Below, one piece after another: positions 22,661-35,283 of a stretch of 64,000 nucleotides of DNA. The position numbers and the translations under genes are program-made. The notes under the pieces were generated by a model. It had not been told where the DNA came from. It did no database searches and worked only from the letters and a program-made list of their open reading frames with translations. The DNA comes from Diphasiastrum complanatum (taxonomy: Eukaryota; Streptophyta; Lycopodiopsida; Lycopodiales; Lycopodiaceae), in contig CM055098.1 of assembly GCA_029204225.1 (NCBI GenBank), positions 9,728,746 to 9,792,745 on the forward strand, given 5' to 3'. Within the stretch, counting starts at the first letter, position 1, and the number at the start of each line of letters is the position of its first letter.

Positions 22661-23560
22661 TAGCTGAGACACAGGAGGAGCCAGCCATTCATTCACGTAG
22701 CGTAGAGGGTGACCTAGAAATGTCGGTAGGGGGGAATTGGGTCCATGTTTGTACAGAGGAGCAGAGCATCACAGGCACATAGGGGGTGAGGGCCACCTAG
22801 AAGGAGAGGCAAAGCTGGAGTAGTTGGAGGCAGCTAGGGGAGGACAAGAGGGAGAGGGAGAGGGGGAGGAAGAGGCAGGGGATAGGGCAGAGGCGGAGGC
22901 GTAGGGGGAGATAGAGGCAAAGGCATGGGATCACCACGACGCATGGTACCCTCAAAGTCATATGCAAAGTTCTTGTTTGGGAGTCCATAAAGTTCGATGA
23001 TTCGGATTGCAAATTAGATGATGAGTAGTAGCCACACGTTGGACTACTTTCATAGTGTTTATCTACTCCATTACGGTGCCATGTGGCCCGACAGTATATA
23101 TTGTCATGGTTTTACACACGCATCTTATGCGATTTATGTGTTTTGATATGGTTTACTTCACTCTAGTTTGTTACATGGTTAGAGAGAGAGAGACAGACAG
23201 AAAGACAGACAAAAAATTTCATAAACCACTATTTCAGAAGAGACGAGAATTAGCCATCAGACAATCATTGCAAAAGCAATGAAAATTTGGAGTGCATTGA
23301 TAAGTTAAGTACTTGTCTCCTAGTACATTGAACAATATCAATAGATGAGATTTATGCCAATGTTGAAGTTGACAAGTGCACCAATGGACTCCACTTCGAA
23401 GATTTCCACATTTGCAAATTGCTTTTCTTCAAGAGACATCGCTTCTTGAGTGAGCACTTTGTTGTTTCATAAAGGCTTCACTTTTTGATCCTCAAATATT
23501 AGGTCTCATGGAGTTTGTTGTCTCTATAAACAACATTAACCATCATGTAGTGGATCTAAT
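22661..23560. other. No gene seen; G-rich then AT-rich relic
   Basis: The purine-rich part (22790-22930) gives long frames by composition only. No conserved motif was found. Confidence 0.35.
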
Positions 23561-23562
23561 TG

Positions 23563-23588
23563 AGAGAGAGAGAGAGAGAGAGAGAAAG
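23563..23588. repeat. (GA)n microsatellite
   Basis: A short GA run downstream, on the minus strand, of the L1-type ORF1 remnant. Confidence 0.9.
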
Positions 23589-23714
23589 ATAAGATGGAAA
23601 CAAGACGGATCAGTGTCGTCGAAACAAATAAACTAAAAACAAATTAACTAAGAGAGTGATATGGCCAGGATTATATGGTACGTGTACCATTTACATGCTC
23701 AACTGGACATCTCT

Positions 23715-24776
23715 TCATTTCTCTAACTCAGACTCTATCTCAGAATTAAGATTCTCATTAACTATAGGCTTACGATCCACATATCTGATAATGCCATCAC
23801 GATAGATAAGTCGTTTGCCAGTAGATAGAGCTTCATGTCTTGCCTTTTTATGTTCTTGGACTTGGATGAAAGTAAGATCTTCATCCAAATAGATTTTTGT
23901 ATCACGTAATTTAGATCGTTTCCCTAAAACTTCGCGCCGGTGAGACATTGACGTGAAGCGGATGACAAGAGTATCCGGGTCCTTCTTAGGTCGCCAGGCA
24001 GTTTCCATACCTTTGCTATGGTGCTAAAGATGTCCTTCCAAAAACTTTTCAGCTTCTTTAACAGCATTTTGGGAGTTCAGAATACCTCTAACACAAACAT
24101 TGAGAGCTTTGTGCTCTTGCAGATGGCCCTCAGTGAATGTGGCTGAGATAAACGAAGGTGAAGGCGAGAGTGGAGAAACAACTGTAGACGAACCTTTAAG
24201 TACATCTGCCCATGATTTGACAGCCATAGGGTGCTGTTCCACCTGACTTTCGAGCTGCTGAATTTTAACTGAAGTAGCGATTTGGGAAGAAGTTTCACTT
24301 TTGAGAACTGCAATTTCATTCTTGAGTGTTTCAATAGAAGAGTCTAGCTTCTGAAGGTGCGATTGCACAGCAAGAAGCAGAGAGTCATGGGAAGCAAGTT
24401 GCTCTGTGTGATTGTTGAGGTATTCAAATAGACGGAGTTGATCTTCATGAAGAAGACGGACTAAGGTAAATGTGGGGAGAGAAGCAGGTTCTTCTGGAGT
24501 GTTTGGAGTCAAGGGAAGAGCTACAATAGATTCATTTTCGGGACTAGGATTTGATGGAGAGATAGGAACTGCAACGGGAAGGAGAAAGTTGAAAGAGGAG
24601 GAGAGGCCGTGAAGAGCCCGTAGGCAGATCGCGCGAGGTGAAGGAGGGTGGCGACTTCGTGTATAAGAGTGTGTCACGGCTCCAAGGATGTGATTTAATG
24701 CCCAAACGAAATCTAGATCGTTGGATCCAGATACAAGATAATCAATGGTAAAGACAAGCTTCCTGTGGGCCGTCAT
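23715..24776 (-). pseudogene. L1-type LINE ORF1 protein remnant
   Basis: One continuous frame is interrupted by a single TAG at 24024-24026. In order it codes a Ser/Pro-rich N-terminus, a coiled coil (LQKLDSSIETLKNEIAVLK, KIQQLESQVEQ), SWADVLKGS, an RRM-like strand (LNVCVRGIL), and a C-terminal domain. That last domain reads DPDTLVIRFTSMSHRREVLG, RSKLRDTKIYLDEDLT and IIRYVDRKP. The order coiled coil, RRM, CTD is that of L1 ORF1 nucleic-acid chaperones. No endonuclease or RT follows on the minus strand, so the element is 3'-truncated or ORF1-only. An LTR-type primer word at 25699-25710 upstream is odd for a LINE and leaves room for another origin. Confidence 0.55.
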
Positions 24777-25698
24777 TAAAAATTTTCATACTAAAATTGG
24801 AGTTGGGACCCTTCACAAGTGAAGTGTGAAGTTTCTTCAAGGTGAAGAAACAGTTCAAAAACAAGAATAATCCCTATTTTTGGGTCCTTTGTCTGTTTTG
24901 ACCCAAACAAAAAACTATAACCTCCAAACGAAGGGCACCTGAACTGTACCTACAAGTATGGTACAACAAAACAGAGTGATTGTAGTGGAGAAAGTGTTCG
25001 GAGTGCGCCAAAAGTGATTTCACCATTCTATTGGGCATGTAGTTGGGAGTTGACGACTGAGTGCATTTCGGAAGGCGACGCCGATTTGGCTTTCAAATTG
25101 GTGGAAAAGCGGCGAGTGGAAAAGCTTTCAAAGCTAGCTATGGCTGCCACCCAAATATTCTAATGGCTCCACGGATGAAGCACGGCTGTCCACGGCCACT
25201 GCAGATTTTGCTTAGCTGAGCTGGGCGCCCTCCTTCCAACTTTTACAACTCCAAAAAGAGTTCAGAATGGAGAGAAATCTCTGATTTTGTGCTCCCAAAC
25301 CCCAGACCAGGGTTTTTTTACACAAATCTATTCTTGGCTTCCAATTCACAGTGTTCTGACAAGCCTATCCTCTTGCTCTGAGGTTGTCCTACTGCTGGAA
25401 ATCCTATGCTTCAATCTGTTTGCCAAACGGTGTCCGATTGAATGCACACTGACTACAAACACCAAATAGCCTGCTTCAGAATTTCAAGATTCCATTTGCT
25501 GAGGTTCTGATTCAGCCGACAACTCTTGTCTCTGAATCCTCACACAGTCTCAAGCTCACCAAGCTTCTGTGTGCTAAACTCTCTGCACCAGTGCTCCTCC
25601 TTCCGTCTTCAACCCGCCATAAACCCTGAACTCTCAGAAGATAGTTCTCCCAAAGCTCTCTTCAACAGCGATGTTGTACTTTGTACACTCCCTGTACG
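24777..25698. other. Upstream flank of the ORF1 remnant
   Basis: No gene is visible. Words such as CTTCAAGGTGAAGAAA and CTATAACCTCC are shared in type with 61540-61620, suggesting old LTR or leader sequence of a related element. Confidence 0.35.
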
Positions 25699-25710
25699 GC
25701 TCTGATACCA
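25699..25710 (-). other. Primer-binding-site-like word
   Basis: GCTCTGATACCA on the plus strand is the exact complement of the LTR-element primer site TGGTATCAGAGC. No LTR pair was identified around it. Confidence 0.4.
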
Positions 25711-26036
25711 ACTTAGAATTTGCTTCGAACAGGAACACAGATCATGCTACACAGTAACATAAACAGAAAACACTCTCCACAGAAGATGGATTAAGGGGAC
25801 CTTTGCGACGAGGCATTTTACAAATTTGAGGAAAAGGCTATGCACCATCAGCGATGGGACAGGTGCAAACAGTCAAGGTAGAGCAGCGATGCGGGCCAGC
25901 AGGGCAGCGATGGAGGGTGCCAACAGCAGCACGATGGAGGCCAGTAGTGGCGGCGAAGGGCGCCAGCGGGTGGACGCAATGGAGCTAGGCCATCGCTGCA
26001 GGTGGAGCACGATGGAGATCCGCCATCCCTGGCCGT

Positions 26037-26039
<3 letters not shown>

Positions 26040-26101
<62 letters not shown>
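26040..26101. repeat. (GA)n microsatellite
   Basis: A pure GA run of 61 bases. Confidence 0.95.
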
Positions 26102-26103
<2 letters not shown>

Positions 26104-26786
26104 TTCAAATATCGTTTTAATGGTTTGTTATTGTTCGCTATTTGTCCATTCATGAAGCAATAACTTCACCAAGTGTATTATGCTTTCAGGTTGGCACTGC
26201 ATAATGTACTCGTATTTTGTTGAGTACGTTTAGTTGATTCACGTTTTTCTAACGAGCTCTGAGATGGGTGCTTATGCTTCATAACTGTTGTTAGTTTGAA
26301 GTCATTCAGTACGGTTCCATGTGATTTCATTTCACATAATACAAAAAAAATGAGATGTTCAATAAAGAATCACTTAATGGCCCGAAACTGGACTGCACTG
26401 TTCTTCAAACTCCTAACAAGCTAGGTAAGTGAATTTCTCGAATTGCTCTTGAAAACACTGATACCCATAATGGCACCCAAAAAAAAAATTTGCGTTCGGG
26501 TAAACCTAATGGGAAATCCCGGATCGTGGCATGCAAGTATGGTACGTACATAGGTATATTAGAACAACCCCAGTATTGCTGAGTACAGTTAGGTACGTAA
26601 CATCAAGTTGACCATGCTTTAATATGCCCAAGATAATGATTAAGGATACAAATCATAAAGAAGGCTTAAAGATATTACACCATTTCCAACCAAAATGTTG
26701 TATCCCAAAATGACCAAACACAAATTTTAAGCAAACTAAATCAACATGAAAAAAGAGGTTATAAAATCAGGTTTACAAGGTTTTTT

Positions 26787-26880
26787 TTTGTGGTACAGAA
26801 CCATTCCTGTTTAGGAATGGCTCTGTTCCTAAATAGGAATCAAACCATACAAAAAAAAGAATCCGTTCCTAAGGAATGAG
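26787..26880. repeat. Small palindromic GGAAC-family block
   Basis: AACCATTCCTgtttAGGAATGG is followed by GTTCCTAAATAGGAATC and CCGTTCCTAAGGAATG. The words match those at 19510-19600. It lies about 90 bp beyond the last visible argininosuccinate lyase exon, in what would be intron 3. Confidence 0.5.
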
Positions 26881-26966
26881 TATCTATGGTGCCAAGCAAA
26901 CAAACTCAAAATTGAAATCCCAAGCTTGAAATTGAACAATGAAATGAATTTTACAGAGTTAAAGAC

Positions 26967-27083
26967 CTGTTCGACATATGCCAGTAAAAGATGTTGCAAT
27001 AGAAGTGGCTGAGCTCTTTGCAAATGTGTATAACCAGGAACAACTAGGCCTTTGTTGTTAGCTGCCAAATTTACTAGAGTGAC
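26967..27083 (-). CDS. ASL: Argininosuccinate lyase exon 3
   Basis: 39 codons from [18 protein letters not shown] to LLLAYVEQ, with the conserved [10 protein letters not shown] block. The acceptor is TTTGCAG/GTCACT and the donor GAACAG/GTCTTT. In plant homologues the next residues would start LERDxGRxxDC; nothing coding them was found in the window. Confidence 0.88.
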
Positions 27084-30000
27084 CTGCAAAATATGTAATT
27101 AGTAATTACAGTTACTTTCTCTTCTGCAGTGCCCTTATCTCAACTCTACTAGGTTCTTTGACTTAATGTGATGAGAGCAAAAAAGGTATGAGAAAACTTA
27201 GCATGTGACACAACTTTACTTTTGGGTTATTATTAATTATGTATATTGAGTTCAGATAAGATTTCTAGATGCATACGTAAAAAAAATTCATACACGAAAA
27301 CATGAGAAACTGTGGTTATGTAGGATGTTTACACTAGTACTACCCTTCCACCTTTTGCTTCCATGGTAAAAACTCAAAAAGTACTAGTAACAGTCACTGG
27401 ACATAGAAATGAAAAATTTAATCCCAAAAATTGTTGGAGCATCTTTCTAATCGCTGTCTTAGTAGTCCAGGATAGATTTTCTTTTGAGCTCACCTTGCTG
27501 CATCTAGGCTTAATCTCAGAAGCCACCAGGTCTCAGACATATTTGACAAGCTCGGCATTAGAAAAAATTGTAAGAAAATTCCAGACTGACTAGTGACAAC
27601 CTTGAGGATGTTTACTTGTGGGGCTGGTGAGTTAATGCTTCAAAATTTTCTTTGAAGACTAAGTAGCTTCGTAAGTTTCTTCCTAGAAGAAGCCCTACTT
27701 GAATGGGCATAATTGCCATACATAAAATGTGTTACTACTGCTGCCTATGCAATAGACCATTTTCTGTTTCCCTCGTTTTCGTTAACAGTTTGCAAGGACA
27801 CCAAATTTTACGTGGAATCAGCATGAAACAATTCATTAAATGTAAAAACTGAAGCATCCAAAACATCACTTGAAGCATTTTTCCTAATTGGTGTCAACTT
27901 AGTCCAAATGTCTTATCCATCAGTGATCATTTGCACCTAGGTAAGCCTCCATGGAATAAAATCCATTTTCTGTTATTTCTTTTTCTTTTCTTCTTCTTGG
28001 GGGGGTTGGCAAGGTTTGCACAGGGCATCCCCCAAGGTTGTGTCTTATGAGAAATGCTTTTGGTGATGTTTTGCAGTCACTTCACTTTGATTACTTACAG
28101 CACTTGTCAAGTTACTACACTACAATAAGTATTAGAGTCAAATTTCACCCATCCTATGTTGCATTCAAAAGTGTATGGGTTGATTCTCATTTTTAGTAAC
28201 TCTCGATATAGTATTCCAAGATTACGCAACATGTGGTCACACTTGGATGTGGTCAATTCAAGAAATTGGAGAAGGCTAAGGCTATACAAGGCCATAACCA
28301 GCTTTTTTCAAACCTGGAGTCTCGTAAGTAAGATCTTTCAAGACACAAAATTTCAACTTCATCATGTACAACGCAAACAATGCTAAAACATCCCTAGTTG
28401 CTTCATCAATGCCCAAAACTAGGAGTCTATCACATGCACAAACATACGTCTACACTAGCTTTCATACAGCCGAAGATGAAGGATAGATGAAGGTTGAGCA
28501 AAGCCTAGTGTTTAACCAACAATCATGATAATCAACAAAATTGATCCCAACGTGGCCTTCCACCGAGTTCCTTAATTTTGATCGCTTGCCAAAGAAGCTG
28601 ATTAATTATTACTTTGTTGATCTCCCTATGTATAATGAAGCAGTTAGCAATATGACTTGTGACCAAAGTACCCCACAGCACAGGTGCCGTACCACGGCAC
28701 ACGTGTGCCATGGTACGGCACCTGTTTTTCTTTTTTCTCACTTAAAAAATGACTTTAAAAAAAAATTCAAAAAAAAAACAAACAGGTGCCGTGGGTGCCA
28801 TGCCGTGGTACGGCACCTGTTTTTCTTTTTTTTCACTTAAAAAATGACTTTAAAAAAATTCAAAACAAAAAACAAACAGGTGCCGTGGGTGCCGTGGAAC
28901 TGAAGTTCCACGGCACCTGTGCTGTACCACAGCACCTGGAACTTTGCTTGTGACAAATTGGAAGCTTCAATACTTGTAAGAAGAAATTTTGAAACTTCTA
29001 ATGCTCCAATCACTAACCGAACGGATTTGAGAAAAAAAAACCTTATCTTACAAGTTACACATAACATTTCTGAAAAAGTAATCTGAAGGCTTGGGAAGAA
29101 ATAGACTTGCACAAAATTATTTCACCTCAGACTTTTAGGGCTCCCGAAATATCTCACAAGAGCAGCACATGCATTGCAGGGTAGAATTACCTGAAGTTCA
29201 ATAATGTTGTTGATTATTTGATCAATAGAACGTCGGCACCATAGTCTCACGTCAGTGACTACTTGATCATTTCGACTTCTAGCAGTATGCAATTTTTTTG
29301 CAGACTCTCCCACCAAGTCTATCAAAGCAGCTTCTATGTTCATGTGCACATCTTCTCTGTCAGCACGCCACATGAAGTTTCCTGCTTCTATTTGCCTCTC
29401 TATTTCATCAATGCCTTGCAAGATCACTTCAAGGTCATGCTCACTAATAAGACCCTGACAATACAATGAAGTATTAGAGTTGATTATGAAAATCTTAATG
29501 AAACCAAGGGGTATTATAAATGCATGGTAAATGCATACTCGAGCTAGAAATAGATTACTCCACAATTGCTCAGCATAGTCTATATTTTGTACAAACAATA
29601 AACCAACTTAATCGTGTTAGTTATCTATTGTGATTAGCAATCCAACAATCTCTGCCACAGTGGTGGCACCACATCACCTGAGAGCCTAAACGGGTTATAT
29701 TGACATTAGTCTGATGTTGACGTGGTTGCACAGACATCTAGCCTAGCTGAATTCGGAATGGGTGGAAAGAGACATGAGTATTATCCAGGTTGGCGATCAT
29801 ACAATATGCTATCAAGATTGCACCATGCTCAGTCCTGGGCATCTTGTAAATTCATGCATAGAGTGCTAAGGCTCAGAGGCAACTCCGTCTGAGAAAAATT
29901 TCAAGGGCATAGATCGGATGGCTAATGTGGAGAAGAAATTCGTCTTTCTCGAACAGCCTAACGAGATGTAGGGCTTCCAGGATTCCAAATTCCCTGGTTA

Positions 30001-31196
30001 AATGTTATGAGACGCAACAATGATAAGATATATTGGTATTCCTACATCCTATGCTGAAACAAGGGCCATCCCTGTTTGAGCGTTACATCACAATATGTTT
30101 CTCTTTCGGTTCCTTAGCCTCAAAAAGTAGATAGAGTTGACACAAAACAAAAACCATCTGTTAAGGAACTTAAGATGAGGGCAAGCCCAACACTACAGAA
30201 AGCTACGTAGTTTTACTGAAAACAAACAATTTATCAAGGAACTTGCAATAAGGGTGAGAATAATAATCACGTACAGAAACTTTTGTAGCTTTACTAAACA
30301 AAAACAAGTTATCAAGGAACTTGCAATAAGGGCAAGCATAGTACTCATGTAATAATTGAAGCTTAAGTTGCTCTACTGAACAGAATCAACATAAAAATCA
30401 GGAGAAGTATAAATAATATTCATGTGGTAACAGAAACTCAGCAGCTTCAGTACGAAATTTACTGTTGCCATATTATTTGAACAAGAATCCATAACAAAAA
30501 CATTCATTACTAAAGATTCACTATAGGGGGTATTGTTGTATCAAGAATCCAGAAAGAAAACATCATTGTGTTCCCAAATCATGGCTTCATTTGAACACGC
30601 TATAATGAGATAATAATGGCCTCCTTTGAACCGTATAATGAGATAATAATGAGATGATAATGGGTTCCTTTGAACACAATAGTGAGGTAATAGTTTTTCA
30701 ATTCATTCATTGCTTCCCAGTTACGGTGATAATTTTCTTCTGAAGAATAAAATGAGGAATGAGGAGGGACCTGCTTAGAAAGCATAGAAGCATGAGCGCG
30801 GCTCCCTGCAAGATCATCTTTATAGAGCTTTTTGTCAAATGAGACTGATTCGCTGAATTTTTCCACAGCGGGGGTCATAGTTTCCTTGAAGCGGCCTCCC
30901 CACAACTTCACCTCTTTCTCACCTGCATCGTGTGCGTTAGCAACCGCTGTAGCATCCGAAGAAGCTGCTGAAAGCGGCGGCAGGTTCATGATCCTGTTGC
31001 AAATCCGCAAACTACAAAGGTCAGATGTGTGAACGTTGTATGCAACAGCCGTGATGAGGCTTCTTGATCGAAGAGTGTGAGAAGAAGAAGCTGAAGGCTG
31101 CTCAGACAAACATAATGATGAGGAGGAGGAGGAGGAGGCAGCGGGGGAAGAAGACGCTGCTGCTCTTGGCATGCATGGTGCCACATAAGCTACCAT
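26967..31196 (-). CDS. ASL: Argininosuccinate lyase, exons 1-3 (3' part not in window)
   Basis: Argininosuccinate lyase cleaves argininosuccinate to arginine and fumarate, the last step of arginine synthesis, in plant plastids. Three exons join in frame: 31196-30771, 29454-29191 and 27083-26967, with GT-AG borders and codon-boundary junctions. Introns are 1316 and 2107 bp. The product so far is about 269 residues: a Ser/Ala-rich transit peptide, [38 protein letters not shown], the TARSRNDQV active-site region and [11 protein letters not shown]. The start ATG at 31196 was chosen over the in-frame upstream codons because it has CACCATGG context and begins a typical transit peptide. The second half, including the SSxMPQKKNP catalytic loop, is not found between 1 and 26966. 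So either intron 3 exceeds 26.9 kb or the gene is truncated. No stop or frameshift occurs in the three exons. Confidence 0.9.
28664..28946. mobile_element. hAT-superfamily MITE in argininosuccinate lyase intron 2
   Basis: A perfect 8-bp direct repeat CTTGTGAC flanks it (28656-28663 and 28947-28954). The ends are inverted: CAAAGTACC at the left and GGAACTTTG at the right. Inside are many GGTGCCGT / ACGGCACC words, several in the palindrome CCGTGGTACGG, and two direct copies of a 97-bp block containing CACTTAAAAAATGACTTTAA. There is no coding capacity. An 8-bp target duplication with short inverted ends is diagnostic of hAT-type mobilisation. Confidence 0.85.
29191..29454 (-). CDS. ASL: Argininosuccinate lyase exon 2
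   Basis: 88 codons from [15 protein letters not shown] to IINNIIELQ. It contains the fumarase/lyase-family block [14 protein letters not shown]. The acceptor is TTGTCAG/GGTC and the donor CTTCAG/GTAATT. Confidence 0.92.
29640..30600. repeat. Intron 1 of argininosuccinate lyase, with 75-bp degenerate repeats
   Basis: Three diverged units containing TATCAAGGAACTTGCAATAAGG-like sequence occur at about 30160, 30235 and 30315. Nothing coding is visible. A further short repeat of TAATGAGATAATAATG lies at 30603-30660. Confidence 0.5.
30771..31196 (-). CDS. ASL: Argininosuccinate lyase exon 1 (transit peptide and N-terminus)
   Basis: 142 codons from [19 protein letters not shown] to [10 protein letters not shown]. 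The first 70 or so residues are rich in Ser, Ala and Arg with few acids, as expected of a chloroplast transit peptide. The conserved enzyme begins at EVKLWGGRF. The donor site is CAG/GTCCCT. Confidence 0.9.
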
Positions 31197-32249
31197 GGTG
31201 CCTCGCTGCTCCTTTTCGCTGATTCTGCTGCTGCTTCCGTTTGTTGAAGGAAATTTGCGAGAAACCAAAAGCGACACGAACGAGGGAGTACCTGCAAACG
31301 AAGAACCGAAAGCACCATCTCTCTTTAACCCGGCCACATTCACGAATCGCCACAGGATGCGCATCCGCATCCGGACGTGGATGCCACATTACATGAAATA
31401 GTCCATATCAGAATAGTAATGATGGCCCAAGAACAAAATTGAGCAACTTTTCTCCCATTGAAATCATTGTTGGCCAAGAAGTGAGCACTTCCTCTAGAGG
31501 ATCTATTTTCAAGCCAGCATCCATGCATGTCAACGAGCTTGGATAATCGCTTAGCATACTGGCTTAGCGAGAGGATAGGACGTAGGTCTCTTTCAATGTA
31601 TTGGCCACACCATACTCTTGATTTATCGTGTTAGATCCGTAAGTTTATCTTATTTTATCCTATACCAAGAAGTGCTCCACTTTTGCAAGTGAGGTGTGAC
31701 AGGACCAACCGCATTGGGAATACTTAACAATATTAAGATGCACATCCTTATCACTTTGGTATCTTTGCAATACCTTTTATGCATATATTATCTAATATTT
31801 AAATAGACATGTGAATGTGCACATCTTTAAATTTCCACTTATTGTTTAGAAGGACGCTCTCCAACATCATGAAAGAAAATTCTTATATTTTATTCGGCCT
31901 TGATGGTTTTTTTTTTTCTTGAAACAGAGCATTGATGTTTGATGTAGTTTTTTTTGCATTTGATAAAATGTTTGATGCACAGTTAACAAATTTAAAAATG
32001 CTCTTGGCACTATATATATTTATTTATTTATTTATATTATATTAAAAATTTTGTTTACTTTGTACTATCATATGTGTATTTGAATTTTACACATGCAACT
32101 TATCCAATCCTAAATTTGACATAAATATGAGCAATAGTTTTCCACGTTCCAATAGCATCGTTGAGCAAAAACTTTTCCACCATAAGAAGCTACACAATAG
32201 CATGGTTGAGCAAAAACTTTTCTACCACAAGAAGTGTAGCTGCCAAGCA

Positions 32250-32251
<2 letters not shown>
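31197..32251 (-). promoter_or_regulatory. Upstream region of argininosuccinate lyase
   Basis: This contains the 5' untranslated sequence and presumably the promoter. No clear TATA box was found near the start, and the part beyond 31600 is AT-rich without genes. Confidence 0.4.

Positions 32252-32345
<94 letters not shown>
32252..32345. repeat. (CT)n(CA)n compound microsatellite
   Basis: CT run 32252-32322 followed by CA run 32323-32344. Confidence 0.95.
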
Positions 32346-32346
<1 letters not shown>

Positions 32347-34084
32347 ACACCCTTCTCAAGATTGACTGCACACATATACAACTGTACATATTATCTCGCT
32401 TACAAATTTTGACATTCTCTTGTATTGACCATCTAGAGTAGAAGATTGTGTTGTTTGCCCATCGGGTAGATGGCTAAGTAGTCGAAGGATTCACTAGTCG
32501 AGTAAACACATGGACCGTTCACTCAATGGGACAACTAGTCTATGTTAGTCGAATTTTTGTCCCAAAAAATCGGGCTATCATTGGACCATTTTTTATACAA
32601 TATAGAAATTCGGCATGTAAATCTGCATAATTTTGATGTAAAAATGGCATGGACAGCCCATAATTAGGGGTCCCAGCCCACCCAAAATCTGGTTAGAGAA
32701 AATTTTGCAGACTTAGAATTGGCCCATAAAGAGTTTTTAAAGGCCTTAGAAGTAAGTTTCGACTAAAAAGCCGTTATGTGCCAAGTACTAAAAATTTTGA
32801 TATACAAATGAAAAATCTAGTTTCGTGTTGCAAGGTCACCACACAGTTGGGAGGATGGAAGACTCAGCTATCGGAAGCTGCAAAATTCACACTAACCAGA
32901 GGCCCAACAACTACCGCAAAAGTAGTGTTAAGCTACGCAAGGAAAAATCCAAAATTCACACTAACCAGAGGCCCAACAACTACCACCAAAGTAGTGTTGA
33001 GCTACGCAAGGGAAAATCCAGAGATAGGCCAACTACAAAGCTAAAGGTCAAAATATAAACCTAGGGGTCACCTAGGGGTTGACCACAAGAGGCGTAGAGT
33101 GTCACCTCAGCCTCCTTATGATGGCAATAGTAAGGTCACTTTTAATAACACTTGAGGGAAATTGAGGGGAGGAGTACCCAATAGGTATACTTCACACATT
33201 TGCAAAGTTGAACTATATGTACAAATGGGAAGTACCCACAAACCCCAAGACAAGTGGCAAGAAGGGACAAGAAAGGCAAGGGGGCAAATGAAAGGTGAAA
33301 CAAACCAGTCCTATTTCCATAGCTTTGTCTGCCATTCATACTTGTGTTAGTAGCATGCTCCTACACTGGTGCTTACCTCTGGCAATCAATGCAAGATCGT
33401 TTCTCTCAACACTTGATTCTACTCTTTTGCTCTTGGTGTTCGTGTTACACGATTGTAGTCTGCATTGAAGCGATGGGAATTCTACTATCTTAGCTAGCTG
33501 ATTGTTCATTAATCTTTACCTTGGAGAGGGAGCGTTATGGGGCTCCCAATTTGTGGAAGCTTGCTTTTGCAAGTAATTACTAAAGCTATAATATAAGAAA
33601 CGTGGCGCTGGAGGAGAGGACACACAATGCACCCACCTAAATATACTTGTTACAACTACACCATGTTCTAAGATCGTAGATTTTTCATATAGTTTTTGAT
33701 GTCATCAGTTGCTAAGAGATCAAGCCATCTGACAAACTCCTAATCCATGAGACCAACTATCTCATGTGGTCCGATTGTAGCCTACTGAGTGATCATACAC
33801 AAATGGGAGCGAGCAGAGTTGGTGCGCCAATATACTGAGCAACTCCATGGAGCCTCAACCCATCAGAAGCAGTTCCGTTGGGTGCTATCCTAGAAAATCA
33901 CTAGCGAAGTGCGGTCCACCAGCAATGAAAAGCAACCAACGCGCCTAAATCCAATGTGTAGACAACATGTAGCCAGAATGCCTCCATCCAGCGCTACTGA
34001 TTAGTTAGCGTGCAGCCATTGCCTCCCTTCCAAACTGCCAGACCATTAGGCATTAAGAACATGCAGTAACGAAGCCACCCTCCC
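32346..34084. repeat. No gene; 69-bp tandem pair at 32881-33019
   Basis: Two near-identical 69-bp units start at 32881 and 32950, both containing AAATTCACACTAACCAGAGG and CAACAACTACC. The rest is AT-moderate sequence in which I see no gene or element. Confidence 0.6.
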
Positions 34085-34430
34085 CCCCTCGTCTCTTATT
34101 GGGACGGATATGCCCGCCCCAATGCATTACAGCCACGTGGCCTCACCCTACCCCCGCCATCTGCACCCTGCCAGCCACCTGCACACCTTCTTGCAATGCA
34201 CGCCCAGGGGCACGCCAGTCACGCACGGTGCTCGGGGAAAATTCATGCTCCAGCTACCCGGCGCCACGTCTGCCCAGCGCCACCTGGCCCTGCCCGGCGC
34301 ATCAGGCCTACCTGCCCGGCACCACCTTGCGCCTGCGCCCGTCTCCCTGCCTGCCCATGTGGCGCCAGCCTGTGCCTTGCCCGGCACCACACACGCTGCT
34401 CGGCGCCAGGGCAAGGTGCTCGAAACCCTG
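34085..34430 (+). repeat. CCGGCRCC array, left arm
   Basis: Repeated CCCGGCGCCAC, GCCCGGCACCAC and CGGCGCCAG words over about 250 bp. Confidence 0.6.
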
Positions 34431-34662
34431 AACCGCGAGAGCGGTCTCACAAAGAGAATTTTGAGGGTCCGAGAACCCTATCCACGTGTCGCATAGGCAC
34501 GGGAGCGGCCGTTACTCCCCCTCCCGGGCCAATAAGTGCCAATAAGCGACATCGCCCTCCCCCCGCGTTGAGCCTTAAATCTTAAAGACACTGTCCTGGG
34601 CCAAATGGGTTTTGGCCCCAGCCCAATGTTTGGGCGCCACGGGGTGCGGGGCCAGTGTTGCA

Positions 34663-35271
34663 TGTTGAAATATTGGAAAAATCTATCTAATGTTGTAAGT
34701 AGGGGTCCTAAAAATGCCAAAGATGAATTGAGCTCTTTTGACTTAGTAAAGACCCATCTTAGAATAAAATATTCAAGGTAGGTAGAAGTAGAAACTCGAG
34801 CTACCATAGGAATTGCCATTTGTACTTTGCATGCCACATTTAATGCATAAAAAGACTAGGTGGCACAATTAGACATATTTAGGTGGCTTGAATAAGTCTA
34901 GATAGCTTGAGAGGTGGATTCATAACTCCAATCCAACTCAAAGTAGGAGGAGAGTCCATGGATCCATATATATGTGATGTACTCTCATTGAGAAGATGAT
35001 GAAATTTGTGTATAATGCAAATTTGGAGACTAAGCTCTTTGTGCCCTCTCTCTCTCTACTTGAGTTTGTACTTTCTCTCTCTAACCGAGTTGAGGCATTT
35101 ATTGTACTTAGTTTCATGTTTTGTTGACAGATCTTGCTTGTAACACAATAATATTTCTTGTATGATCAGCTTTCCTATTGTCAATCAATGCTAGTTTGAT
35201 CTTTATGGTATTATTGGGCTTAGGAGATCAAAAGTACATGTGTAGGGCATCCCACACGTGTGAATTCAACA
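34663..35271 (+). repeat. Copia 5' LTR
   Basis: 609 bp from TGTTGAAATATTGG to GAATTCAACA. It contains a CT-rich stretch (35040-35080) and the word CACACGTGTG near its end. Confidence 0.9.
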
Positions 35272-35283
35272 TGGTATCAGAGC
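35272..35283 (+). other. Copia primer binding site
   Basis: TGGTATCAGAGC directly abuts the 5' LTR. Confidence 0.9.

Noticed and set aside
34099-34585. Long overlapping GC-rich ORFs of up to 129 codons
   Set aside because: They arise from the CCGGCRCC repeat array; all three plus frames and one minus frame are open, with Pro/Ala/His-rich low-complexity products.
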